From positions 1-54,772 of IMG/VR virus record IMGVR_UViG_3300000929_000239: a stretch of 54,772 nucleotides of DNA; one strand, 5' to 3'. This DNA comes from a virus. The position numbers were made by a program, and so were the translations under genes. Below are positions 16,901 to 25,200 of this stretch, piece after piece. Numbering within the stretch: the first letter of the stretch is position 1; the number at the start of each line of letters is the position of its first letter. The notes beneath the pieces were generated by a model. That model was given only the letters and a program-made list of their open reading frames with translations, had not been told where the DNA came from and made no database searches.

Positions 16901-19609
16901 TTTAGTTAAACCTAAAGTTTTGTATACTGTATTTAAACTATTTGCTCTTGCTAGTGCTACAGTTGGGAAGTCATTTGATGCACCAGTTACATAAACTGCT
17001 TTACCTTTATCAATCTGGCTACCAGAGTTATTAAAGACTCTTGTTACTTCTTCTTGTCCCAGTTTTATTACACTTGCAGTAGAAGATTTATATACTAGAG
17101 CATCAGGTCCAGGGTTGTACCATAATCCACCTTCAACTGTTGTTGGAGCACTTCCGTCAGGATAACTAGTGGGATCTAATTCAATATACCCTAAGTTTGC
17201 CCGGCCTGCGTCAATGCTATCTACGGTAAGGTTAGATGCATTTATTTGTGTTATAGATGCAGAATCACTTGTAATTTGTCCTATTGTCGCAGAATCGAAA
17301 ACACCTTGACCAGCTTGTAATTTTATTTTACCTGAATTATGATTTCTCATAACCATGCTGCCATCGCTATCTGCCATGACTAGTGTGCCCAAATAAATGG
17401 AATTACCGCTTAGGTATAAATCTTTCCATTTTTGTGCTGAATCACCTAGATTATAAGCACTATCTGCTCCTGGAAGTAAATGGCCTGTAACAGTAACTGG
17501 ACCGGTAACATCTATTCCTGCATTAAATTTTACTGCAGTACCAAAGCTATCGATTAGAGTATTAAACTCTCCACCATCAGCTGTATTAATTGTTAGTGTA
17601 CTATTAACCCCGCTCCAAGATGTAGAATCAACACCTGCAACATTCACAGTTCCAGCCGCAGTTAACCTACCTTGTTGGTCGACAGTAAATGTAGGAACCA
17701 AGCTAGCCGATCCGTATGATCCTGGAGTCACGCTTGTGTCGTCTAAATTTACTGTATTTGTTGCAGCATCATACGTAAGAGCGGTTCCACCAGATATAGC
17801 AGCGTCAAGGTCTGAATCAAAATTAGCAGCAGAGTATATGCTCTCAACGTCAATGCTAAAATCGCCAGTAGTTGAGTTATATGATAAATCACCGCTTGCA
17901 CTAAGATGACTTCTAACTGCAGAAGCAGATGTGGCATCTCCTAATGCACTATCAAATCTTGATCTAGTGTAATAAAGATTATCGCCTTCTGAAAGATTAG
18001 TAGTGGATTTAGTTGCTAATCTTACATCAAATGCACTATCTACTCTCGACTGAGTATAATAAAGGTTTGTACCTTCAGCAACATCAGTTGTAGTTCTATC
18101 TGCAAATCCTTGGTTAATGTCGGAATCTGTTCTTACCTTAGTGTAATAAAGATTAGAACCTTCTGTAAGATCTGCAGTTGATTTTGTCGTTAGTCTATTA
18201 TCAAAGTCAGAATCGGCTCTCGTAGTTGTATAATAGAGGTTGCTACCTTCTGATAGATCGCTAGTAGTGTTGGATTTTATTTCATCAATATAGAATGTAC
18301 CAACCATAGCGGCATGTATTCCGCACTGATAAACTAAAGTATCGGGTGCATCAAATGGTACCGTGAATGTGATTTGATTAGTACCGTCACCTACTACGCC
18401 TGAAGTATATTGCGTACCTCCGTCTTCCAATCTTATTTCGATAGGATGCGAGCCGTGTGACGGATTATTGATAATATATGTTTTACCACGTTGAAGATAT
18501 ATAGATGGATTATCGCCAGATTGTACAGGGAAACCATCTCCTGTAAATTGATAAGCTCCGCCATTTGCACTTGCTACATCAATTATAACTTCAGCTCTTC
18601 TGATAATTTCGAAAGTGTCATGAGCTGAGTCATAAGTTAAAGTAACTGAAGATTGTAAAGCGTTATCTAGATCTGAGTCAAAGTTACTAGCGTCGTAGAC
18701 TTGAGAAACGTCAACAGAAAATTCACCAGTACTAGAATTATAGACAATATCGCCAGATGTAGAAAAATAGTTTCTAATAGCAGATATGCTAGTAGTATCT
18801 CCTAATGCACTATCAAATCTTGCTCTAGTATAATAAAGATTAGAACCTTCTGCTAAATTACCAGTATTATAAGGATCTAAAGTAATTACTTCGGCAAAGG
18901 TTCCGCCATCTGCGGTACTAATAGTAAACGTACCATTAGATGAATCAAAGTCTATACTTGAAACGCCTGCGACTGCAACCTCTCCGGCTGATTCCACTAA
19001 ACCTAAATCATTTAACTTAAATACCGGAATATTGGTTGCGCCGCCATATGTTCCTGCTGCTGCTCCAGCACTATCTAGAGCTATGTTTAAGTTATAGTCT
19101 AATCCTACTTTTGCGCCAGAAGTAGTTATTCCATTTCCGCCAATAGCATTTACAATTTCATTGCCGTATAGCTCAACAGAATCTATAAATCCTTCATCTG
19201 TTTTAAATTGTAAATTCGAAACTTTTCCTATTTCCGTATCAACATATATCTTAGGAGTAAGGTCATTATTATTAAATACTGAAACGTCATCTACACTAAC
19301 AGTATTAGCTTCTAAATTGCCTGCTATATCTACAGCACCACTTATAGTAGTTGCAGCTGAAGTAATAGTTAGATTATTACCAGACATTGTTAGCGTATCG
19401 CTATCAAACTGGAAATTATCTATATTAAGATTATTAAGAACAGAGGTATTTACAAAGGCGGCCGCTGCAGAATCGTACCTTAAAAGCTGGTTATCAGCTA
19501 AAGATGTTAAAGAAAATCCTGAAAGGTTCTGGATACTGAATGACCCTGAAGTAACATTTCTTAAAGGAGTTCCGACAACAACCTTTTTAATTATAGTAGT
19601 TACTGCCAT
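13922..19609 (-). CDS. Giant tail fibre with NLYYT repeats and two cupredoxin domains (1895 aa)
   Basis: A single 1895-codon frame. It contains 11 copies of a D-L-x-E-G-S-N-L-Y-Y-T-x-x-R-x-D-S-D unit (residues ~250-1495), a repeat seen in fibres of marine T4-like phages. Inserted cupredoxin domains lie at ~355-445 (His388, Cys429, His432, Met435) and ~1785-1865 (His1800, Cys1853, His1856, Met1859). Residues ~735-775 carry the 'NLGDSAQKWKDLYL' segment of fibre shafts, and ~840-1010 a beta-rich globular block (VTRVFNNSGSQIDKGKAVYV). A late promoter precedes the 118-aa gene just upstream. It is a rod-like long fibre component by composition and place. It has no S74 chaperone, unlike the 1462-aa fibre. 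Confidence 0.85.
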   Translation of the reverse strand: MAVTTIIKKVVVGTPLRNVTSGSFSIQNLSGFSLTSLADNQLLRYDSAAAAFVNTSVLNNLNIDNFQFDSDTLTMSGNNLTITSAATTISGAVDIAGNLEANTVSVDDVSVFNNNDLTPKIYVDTEIGKVSNLQFKTDEGFIDSVELYGNEIVNAIGGNGITTSGAKVGLDYNLNIALDSAGAAAGTYGGATNIPVFKLNDLGLVESAGEVAVAGVSSIDFDSSNGTFTISTADGGTFAEVITLDPYNTGNLAEGSNLYYTRARFDSALGDTTSISAIRNYFSTSGDIVYNSSTGEFSVDVSQVYDASNFDSDLDNALQSSVTLTYDSAHDTFEIIRRAEVIIDVASANGGAYQFTGDGFPVQSGDNPSIYLQRGKTYIINNPSHGSHPIEIRLEDGGTQYTSGVVGDGTNQITFTVPFDAPDTLVYQCGIHAAMVGTFYIDEIKSNTTSDLSEGSNLYYTTTRADSDFDNRLTTKSTADLTEGSNLYYTKVRTDSDINQGFADRTTTDVAEGTNLYYTQSRVDSAFDVRLATKSTTNLSEGDNLYYTRSRFDSALGDATSASAVRSHLSASGDLSYNSTTGDFSIDVESIYSAANFDSDLDAAISGGTALTYDAATNTVNLDDTSVTPGSYGSASLVPTFTVDQQGRLTAAGTVNVAGVDSTSWSGVNSTLTINTADGGEFNTLIDSFGTAVKFNAGIDVTGPVTVTGHLLPGADSAYNLGDSAQKWKDLYLSGNSIYLGTLVMADSDGSMVMRNHNSGKIKLQAGQGVFDSATIGQITSDSASITQINASNLTVDSIDAGRANLGYIELDPTSYPDGSAPTTVEGGLWYNPGPDALVYKSSTASVIKLGQEEVTRVFNNSGSQIDKGKAVYVTGASNDFPTVALARANSLNTVYKTLGLTKDIISPGQYGLVINRGLVGGLDTQNFVAGDVVHVSVDSAGELISDNPVYPNYAVEIGTVLVADSAEANNVGGCVQVTITKEVVETLRVAGDGRIDADLTIGGNLNVLGTETRTAVSNLNVADTFIYLGAGDTIGAGNTNFNGTGDQNATFTGHFKGDSDETFRVRISATGGDTIEWALDSFGAGVQPFDSALGPSTWNLTNNGLIAPLGYGVSIDFDAATGHDLNDSWSGDASPINVQIGLAGNYNEPDDIYRHAGLFRDTSDGTWKFFDNYTPEPSGSINTAHATYSYADLRAKQISGTTIEATTGFTGTLTGTASDISNHTTTNLTEGSNLYYTTARADSDAKRSISVTDNGGDGSLSYTESTGVISYTGPTAAEVRAHFTAGEGIDISSGEIKGEDATDTNKGIASFSSDDFAVTSGAVTINFSSTPGAVNTAEIPELTNLYYTDARVDANIAAKSTDDLSEGSTNLYYTAARADSDAKNAISVTGDLSYNSSTGVISIDVEEVYSKANFDSDLGSSSTTILPEGTNLYYTTARANSDFDTRLATKSTGDVAEGSNLYYTTVRADSDFDVRLALKSTDNLSEGSTNLYYTSARADSDSKNSLIGGTGITYTPATGTIDITNTGVTANTYGSASAVPQLTINDQGQITSATTVSVAGVSSTSWTPATNTYNVSTADGGSFDEVIDEFGADVTLQTGTKLEIGKGVFGQSGTGDLYQSNSGPIRFQTTTPAGDSYKIPTWITNEGSYVAISGETGVNLQYGNTSGIGLNRLAARYLGNYLSGIQNITGMSGSNLAVTPKVGMIARTYQNRDSDASPNSNDGDHDSFGDPIVNFYMRSDFKTTDHRYYGNGSLKGYYISHDSDYIRSGYGYTLEAPHLDLTPGVTYKFHMHDSSMSTHDVRFYYDDAKNGLISDSAATISYVGTAGDKNVGNSYAQIRVHDYGPRTIAYQCLNHPYMGNSANTNTTGGGRVWSTPGGIKVAGLIDGVIDGGTY
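15100..18870 (-). repeat. Eleven NLYYT-unit repeats in the 1895-aa fibre gene
   Basis: On the minus strand, eleven imperfect units coding E-G-S-N-L-Y-Y-T-x-x-R-x-D-S-D occur in two clusters, 17,940-18,870 (five copies) and 15,100-15,910 (six copies). The clusters are separated by unrelated fibre sequence. Neighbouring copies are ~80-90 bp apart. Confidence 0.8.
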
Positions 19610-19610
19610 C

Positions 19611-19967
19611 TTATGCTCCTGCCTGTGTAACGTTAGGAGTTACTTGAAACCTACCTTCTAAAACTCTTTCAACAATAGTATCTCCATCGCTATCAGTAAA
19701 AGAAAGATTAACGTCATAAACGTATCTTCCAATTTGAAGCGCACTAGTATCAGTATTGGTGAGAGAAATGGTTGCTATACCGCCCGTAGGCGGAGCAGCT
19801 ATAATTGAATTAAAATCTACAGAAGCTTCTGAGCTATAATTGCGCTTTAAAGATGCACTAACTGAATGATTTGTTAAATTCTTAGTATTACCATTGGCAT
19901 CAAGCATATGAATCTCAATGGCAATGTCAGTACCCTTGTCTACACTAAATTCTTCGTATTGGGCCAT
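19611..19967 (-). CDS. Small tail/baseplate beta-domain protein, BppU-N-like (118 aa)
   Basis: MAQYEEFSVDKGTDIAIEIHML starts at ATG 19967 with CAGGAG upstream. The layout, f-x-x-x-K-G-T-D-I-x-I-x-x-x-L followed by N-L-T, D-F-N and G-R-Y-V-Y-D-V-N-L, matches the small Ig-like or BppU-N-type beta domain found in many phage baseplate and fibre-adapter proteins (…GRYvYdv.v.dsdG.…rvleGrf.VtP.vT). Its stop is one base before the 1895-aa fibre start, suggesting it is the co-expressed adapter of that fibre. A late promoter with an extended match (20021-20039) lies 60 bases upstream. Family call is moderate. Confidence 0.65.
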   Translation of the reverse strand: MAQYEEFSVDKGTDIAIEIHMLDANGNTKNLTNHSVSASLKRNYSSEASVDFNSIIAAPPTGGIATISLTNTDTSALQIGRYVYDVNLSFTDSDGDTIVERVLEGRFQVTPNVTQAGA

Positions 19968-20026
19968 AAAACACTCCTGGTTTCTTTGTCGGACGTGCTA
20001 AATCGCCCCTGCCTTATATTTAGTGT

Positions 20027-20034
20027 TATTTATA
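20027..20034 (-). promoter_or_regulatory. T4-type late promoter (TATAAATA), extended copy
   Basis: TATAAATA on the minus strand, ~60 bases before the 118-aa/1895-aa pair. The surrounding 19 bases (CTTATAAATAACACTAAAT on the minus strand) are identical to those around the promoter of gp25 at 38276-38283, so sequence downstream of the -10 is conserved too. Confidence 0.75.
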
Positions 20035-20069
20035 AGAAAAGGAACTTATGTTTGATGAATTATAAGAAT

Positions 20070-20654
20070 TTATCTCCACCACATTTCGTGGATCCAGGAC
20101 ATGCTCGAGGCGGTCGAGCCTGGCCAAGATATTATAATGTCATCTGAAGTAAGATCAACACTTTCATTTACGAAAATTCTTTTATACTTAGACACTTTGT
20201 TTGATTCAACGTTCCTTGTGCCAACGCTTTGATAACTTGAAAGGTAAAATTGCGGTCTCGTAGGAGAGTTATTTCCTCCACCAGCTTTAATATATACAAA
20301 AACAAAAGAGTTTATTCCAATATTCACCGCAGAGTCATCCATTGTATAAGCTCTGGAAGTTGCCGTACCTGCATTACTAAACTGTAATGTGATGTTTCCA
20401 GTCCAACTCTGAGTTCCGGATGCAATTGAGTTACATGTCATTTTTAATAGTGCTTCACTAAAATCATTTGTAGTGGGTTGTACGTTTTGTGTGTTCAAGT
20501 TCACAGTACCTGCCGTCCAAGAAGCACTGCTTCTTTGATAAGACGAACCATTGTTCCACCGCCTTTGATCGTGAACGCTAGTAGGGACTACTGCAATATT
20601 AGATAACCCATAACTATCACTCAAAACTTCTACACCGTTAATTTTATATCCCAT
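20070..20654 (-). CDS. Fibre-associated protein, tandem paralogue 3 (194 aa)
   Basis: The last of three tandem related genes. It opens with M-x-x-K-I-N-G-x-x-V-L-S, carries the shared block NTQNVQPTTNDFSEA, and ends in the shared tail M-S-W-I-H-E-M-W-W-R. The related blocks in its neighbours are RTQNVQPTTNDFSDA and RAQQCWPQTKDFREA, with tails WTHRCFWRG and WTHKCYYR. All are beta-rich, ~195-207 aa, with no membrane or catalytic signature. A structural or receptor-binding role is inferred from the strict tandem placement inside the fibre run. Confidence 0.6.
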   Translation of the reverse strand: MGYKINGVEVLSDSYGLSNIAVVPTSVHDQRRWNNGSSYQRSSASWTAGTVNLNTQNVQPTTNDFSEALLKMTCNSIASGTQSWTGNITLQFSNAGTATSRAYTMDDSAVNIGINSFVFVYIKAGGGNNSPTRPQFYLSSYQSVGTRNVESNKVSKYKRIFVNESVDLTSDDIIISWPGSTASSMSWIHEMWWR

Positions 20655-21083
20655 TTGTTATACCTTTATTTGCAACCATTAACCACGCCAGAAGCATCTG
20701 TGCGTCCATGTCATAGTTGAAGGGCCGCCTCGCCATCTTATTTCAACGTCATCGGTAGTGTAATCCATATGTTGTCCTGCTAAGCTAACTGATGACATGA
20801 TATCTTCCACATTTGGATCTGTATAATAAGCTCTGATAAGACTCTTTCGATCATTATTAGGATTGGATATATTACTCTCTGTTGTTCGCACATGTATTAA
20901 TAACTTTTGATTTAAACTAATTGGTGGATTCGACGTAAACGCAAGCCAAAGCCATTGATGGCTACTGCCAAATCTGTATTCGATATTATTTGACCAGTTT
21001 TGACCTGAACCACCACTTAGCGCAGTGCACTTAAATTCAAACCAAGCATCGCTGAAATCATTTGTAGTGGGTTGTACGTTTTG
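20461..21083 (-). repeat. 29-bp direct repeat between adjacent paralogues
   Basis: The 29 bases at 20461-20489 and 21055-21083 are identical (both begin aaatcatttgtagtgggttg on the plus strand). They code the shared N-x-Q-P-T-T-N-D-F block of paralogues 3 and 2. The third paralogue (around 21700) has diverged there. This indicates a recent duplication or gene conversion between the first two. Confidence 0.8.
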
Positions 21084-21266
21084 CGTACGCAAGTTTACAG
21101 TAGTGTCAAAAAAGGGGCCCCAGGTGGGACCTAAAGAGTATGTGCTTCCTGTTGACCAATTTCTATGACTATTAACACTACTCACATCGTCTACGTTTAA
21201 TAGACTTCTAGAGCCATTTATAATGGTCCACGTATTACCGTTGGCGTCTGATGTGATCAAACTCAT
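20679..21266 (-). CDS. Fibre-associated protein, tandem paralogue 2 (195 aa)
   Basis: Middle of the three tandem paralogues. It contains RTQNVQPTTNDFSDA near residue 65, an F-K-C-x-A-L-S-G-G-S-G segment and the terminal TMTWTHRCFWRG. It shares a 29-bp exact DNA match with the next gene (21055-21083 with 20461-20489). Divergence outside the shared blocks suggests separate binding faces. Not recognised as a named family; a tail-tip or adhesin role is inferred from context only. Confidence 0.6.
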   Translation of the reverse strand: MSLITSDANGNTWTIINGSRSLLNVDDVSSVNSHRNWSTGSTYSLGPTWGPFFDTTVNLRTQNVQPTTNDFSDAWFEFKCTALSGGSGQNWSNNIEYRFGSSHQWLWLAFTSNPPISLNQKLLIHVRTTESNISNPNNDRKSLIRAYYTDPNVEDIMSSVSLAGQHMDYTTDDVEIRWRGGPSTMTWTHRCFWRG

Positions 21267-21300
21267 TGCTTAAGCTCCGTTTTAGATAAGTAAAGATAAT

Positions 21301-21924
21301 TCATCGATAGTAACATTTGTGCGTCCAAGTCATGCTTGGCGCTGAATGGGTCGGATATGCTATTCTAATAGTATTTTGATCCGATGAATTAAATGACCCC
21401 CAATTAAAAAATCCAAAAAAGCTTTTATAACTGTTAGTAAGCTGATCAAGATATCCTGTTTGTGAATTAAATTTCTGATAAGCATGTGCAAGATAATAAG
21501 TATAAACCGAGGAGTTCTGAGCTCCGTTAAACACAACATGAATATACGCCTGATTACCAACATTTGTGTAATTGGCAAAGCTAATTAATGGTTCATTCTC
21601 ATAATTGGTCCCAATCTCCCATGTCACACTACCATTAAAAGAATAGGTGTTGGATCCACCTGACATCGCAGTGCAACGAATCTCGAAAACGGCTTCTCTA
21701 AAATCCTTTGTTTGGGGCCAGCATTGTTGAGCTCTAAGATCGTAGGTTGTCGCTGTCGAAGTGTTGGCATGAGTGAAGCTACCAAATGCTTCGTTCCATC
21801 CACCCGACCCAAAGAATTTTTGCATAGTCCCTGTGTCAATATCAGTTATATTTTCGATATCAGGTTTGGTCCCAAAAGTAAAACCAGATGGTATAACCGT
21901 ACTACCGTTTATTTTAAATGCCAT
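21301..21924 (-). CDS. Fibre-associated protein, tandem paralogue 1 (207 aa)
   Basis: First of three tandem paralogues and the longest. It begins MAFKINGSTVIPSGFTF, has RAQQCWPQTKDFREAVFEI near residue 65 and ends SMTWTHKCYYR. The opening I-N-G-x-x-V-[IL]-x-x-[GS] and the closing W-[TI]-H-x-x-x-[YW]-R are the family signature. Upstream is a tail-assembly-chaperone-like protein. Function is not known. Confidence 0.6.
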   Translation of the reverse strand: MAFKINGSTVIPSGFTFGTKPDIENITDIDTGTMQKFFGSGGWNEAFGSFTHANTSTATTYDLRAQQCWPQTKDFREAVFEIRCTAMSGGSNTYSFNGSVTWEIGTNYENEPLISFANYTNVGNQAYIHVVFNGAQNSSVYTYYLAHAYQKFNSQTGYLDQLTNSYKSFFGFFNWGSFNSSDQNTIRIAYPTHSAPSMTWTHKCYYR

Positions 21925-21927
21925 TAA

Positions 21928-22239
21928 TTACACCTCGGGTTGGCTGGGCCAATCGTCATCTTCTAATAACGGCCAGTTAGAGTGTGTAGGTAAGTCTCTT
22001 AGAGATGCTCTATAAGTCTGATAAGGGCTTCTAATAGAATCTGGAACATCTACACCTTGTGTCCAATCACATTTTTTTAGAAGCTCTGTTCTTCTTTCCT
22101 TTTGTGCATTAATAAAAGCAGGATCTGTAAAAAGAAATACTCTGTGTGCCTCTGCCTGCTCAATCATTTCAGGTGTCATATCTGCGGTCTGGACTGTGCC
22201 ATCGCTGTCAATGTAATCATATGTTGTTACTACTGGCAT
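21928..22239 (-). CDS. Phage tail assembly chaperone-like protein (103 aa)
   Basis: The C-terminal half has the fingerprint of phage fibre-associated assembly chaperones: R-R-T-E-L-L-K-K-C-D-W-T-Q-G-V-D-V-P-D, then Y-R-A-S-L-R-D-L-P, then a closing W-P-S-Q-P motif. Proteins of this shape (tail_APC-type, with 'W-T-Q-...-D-V-P' and 'Y-R-x-x-L-R-D-L-P' blocks) sit immediately after side-tail-fibre genes and assist fibre folding. Here it follows the 1462-aa S74 fibre by 1 base and precedes the three paralogues. The short acidic N-terminal domain (TYDYIDSDGTVQTADMTPEM) precedes the conserved block. No symbol assigned. Confidence 0.75.
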   Translation of the reverse strand: MPVVTTYDYIDSDGTVQTADMTPEMIEQAEAHRVFLFTDPAFINAQKERRTELLKKCDWTQGVDVPDSIRSPYQTYRASLRDLPTHSNWPLLEDDDWPSQPEV

Positions 22240-22240
22240 T

Positions 22241-25200
22241 TTAGTTACCCTTCAATTCTTCTATTTCTTGTTTTAATTCTTTGATAGCTTCAATTAGTAC
22301 GCCAACCATCTTACCATAGTCAACCGCTTTCATTCCTTCAGTATCAGTATGAACAACTTCTGGAAGAACCTCTTCTACCTCTTGAGCAATCACACCAACC
22401 TTACGCTCATCTTTACCAATCTTGTTATACCACACACCACGTAGCTGTGATACTAGATCTAAGCTATTCTCAACAGTTTCAATGTTCTCTTTGGTTCTTA
22501 CATCAGAAACAGATGTAATGTCACCTTGAACTGTTAGATCATCACTACTGAATGTTGAGTTAAGAGTCGCTAAGTTGGCTCCAGTATAGATTTTAAGAGT
22601 GTTGTTTGTATTTAAATCAAATCCAGCACGTTCAGTACCATCAGCGTACAAACCAATTTGCCCGGTTTGGGGATTTAAATTAACATCACCGCCGTTGTCC
22701 GCCGCATCACCCGTGTATAAGGTTAAGGCACCGTTAGTTGCACCTACGTTTAAATCATCAGTTGCAATGATTTTTTGGTCTATTACTCCGAGATAAAACT
22801 CGATTTGATCATTAGCTGTTGCGCCTCGCATATAAACACGACCATCAGTTGGGACTAGATAAATATCCTCTGTTGCTTTAATATACGTTTGCACAGGGCT
22901 GTTTATAGTTGTGCCAACAAGACTTTGGTTTGAGCTCGTGATTGAATTAAACCCAGAACCACCGTTTTGAATATAGAATTTTAATACCCCGTTTTCATCA
23001 CCACTAGTGGTTGATCCAGCCGTGTATCCAGTAGTGCCTTGCATCCATGCATAATCATGTCTAACATTTGAAGAGTTTCGTCCTGCAAATCTTATATATC
23101 CGCAATTGGTGTTGTGAGCCATAGAAGTATCAGTATTCATTAACCTCAGTTCTATAGGGCGGCTTAGTGAATTTGAAGTAGATTGAGATAGCGTTAATGC
23201 ACCAGTACTTGTAATATTACCTAACGTTTCAGACAATGTAATTGGTTCAAATTTAATTCTGTCGTGTTCGTAAGTCGAGTCAAAGCTAAACTCTGTACCT
23301 GATAGAACTAAGCCGTCACCAGCTGAGTAGGTAGTATTTGTATCAGCATCATCCCGCCATGCAGGATTACCACTTACGTCTGTTTTCCAAACTTTACTTG
23401 CAACAGAACCTGGTGCAGCCACATAACCAGCTATAGTTTTAGTGTTTGCATTCCAAGTGTTTGTATTTGTATCGGCATCATCTCGCCATGAGGGAACACC
23501 ACTTGCATTTGTTTTCCAAACTTTATTAGCTTGGCCAGCGCCTGATGCAACATAACCATCCTCCGTACTACTGTTTGCATTCCAAGTGTCATTATCAGTA
23601 CCGGTAATAGTAAGTTCGGTGGCAGAATTTCTGGTAACTGAAACGCTTCCAGAGCCTGTGAACTTTACTCTATCTGAATCTCCATCAGAACCTAAAAGTC
23701 TTATATCTGTCCCACCGCTAGGAGAAGCTAGACCGTAAGTAGTATTGTCATTATCATCAGTCCATGGAACATTAACATATGCCTTATCACCAGATAGTTC
23801 AACAGGATAGTTCTTACCAGATTCAGTGTAACCTACCTGTATACCACCTCTAGTACCATTAGTTGCCTTTGGTAAAGAATAGACGTTGTTATTATATTCT
23901 GAAGATACTGGAATATTGTAATAGGTTGTGCCGTCATTTGTAAACTGCCAACGATCATCACTCTCGTCCCACTTTAACACAGTATTACTTTGAGTTCCGC
24001 GCTCAATTTCAATGCCAGCATCTTCTGATGGATTAGTACCACCAAAGTCATTGTTGAGGACAATAGTGTTATCACCAATATTAAGTTGTGTAGCATTAAT
24101 TTCTGTTACTTCACCTTGGAATACTACATTGCCGTTAAATGTAATGTCTGAGTCATTAATATGGATATAACCGTTATTGGTATCACCGTGTATTTTAACC
24201 CCATTACCACTTTTAACAAATCTACCAAAACGAGTACCGTTATTTTCTAAGAAAACGTTACCGTTGCCAGCATCAAGGTTAATGCTGTTAACTGTATCAA
24301 GAGTTACGTCATAACCTTTAGTGGTGACATCAATTTGATCTGTTCCAATGTGTAGATCTCTACTAGACCAAATACGAGATTTATTCCCACTTAGATATGG
24401 TTGCAATGACAGCCCAACATTAGTACTATCATTATGAATTACGCTAAGGGCATTACTCTTTACATAGAAACTATTAGTTCCATCAGTTGTCATGATTGGA
24501 GCATTAGTATCAGTGTAATAACCAGCTGTATCAATTTTCAACGAAGGATTAGCAAAACCATCTTGCTTAAAGTTAAAGTTGCCATCAGCAGCTGAAGTAA
24601 GGTTAATATCAGCAGCTGAAGTAAGAGTAATATCCCCGCTAGTATTTTGAATACTGTCTACTGTTAAGATACCAGTTGTTGCTGCGTTTGCAGTAAGGTC
24701 GCGAGTAAAGATATTGTCAAATGCCGCGCTATCATTTTGAAGTGCTAATCTATTAAGGCCAGTAAGTGTTCCTGCTTCCCAATAATCTCCTAATTCATTC
24801 CATTGTAGTACTGCGCTATCAGTGCTTGGACGATCAACAGCTAATCCTGCTCTATTAATATCATTTACTGAAACACCGTCGTTTACTATCGTATAGCTGC
24901 TTGCATTCCTACTTACTCCAGTGGTAGTAAATGTTCCATTCACAGTAAAACCACTAGAAACACTCAAAATGTCGAACGTAGCGCTATCTGCAGAAATACT
25001 TCCTATACCTGATATCTTATCTGGTAAACTGATAGTAGCGGAAGATCCTTCTCCCGGCGTATGAGAAACAGTAATCTCATTAGCTGTGCCTGAGATACCT
25101 GACACATAGTTGCCAGTAGTTTCTGTTCCAAGAATAACACCATCGTCTTTGATTGTTACTGCACCGTCAGTCACAGAGAAGTTTTGTGTACTGAATGAAG

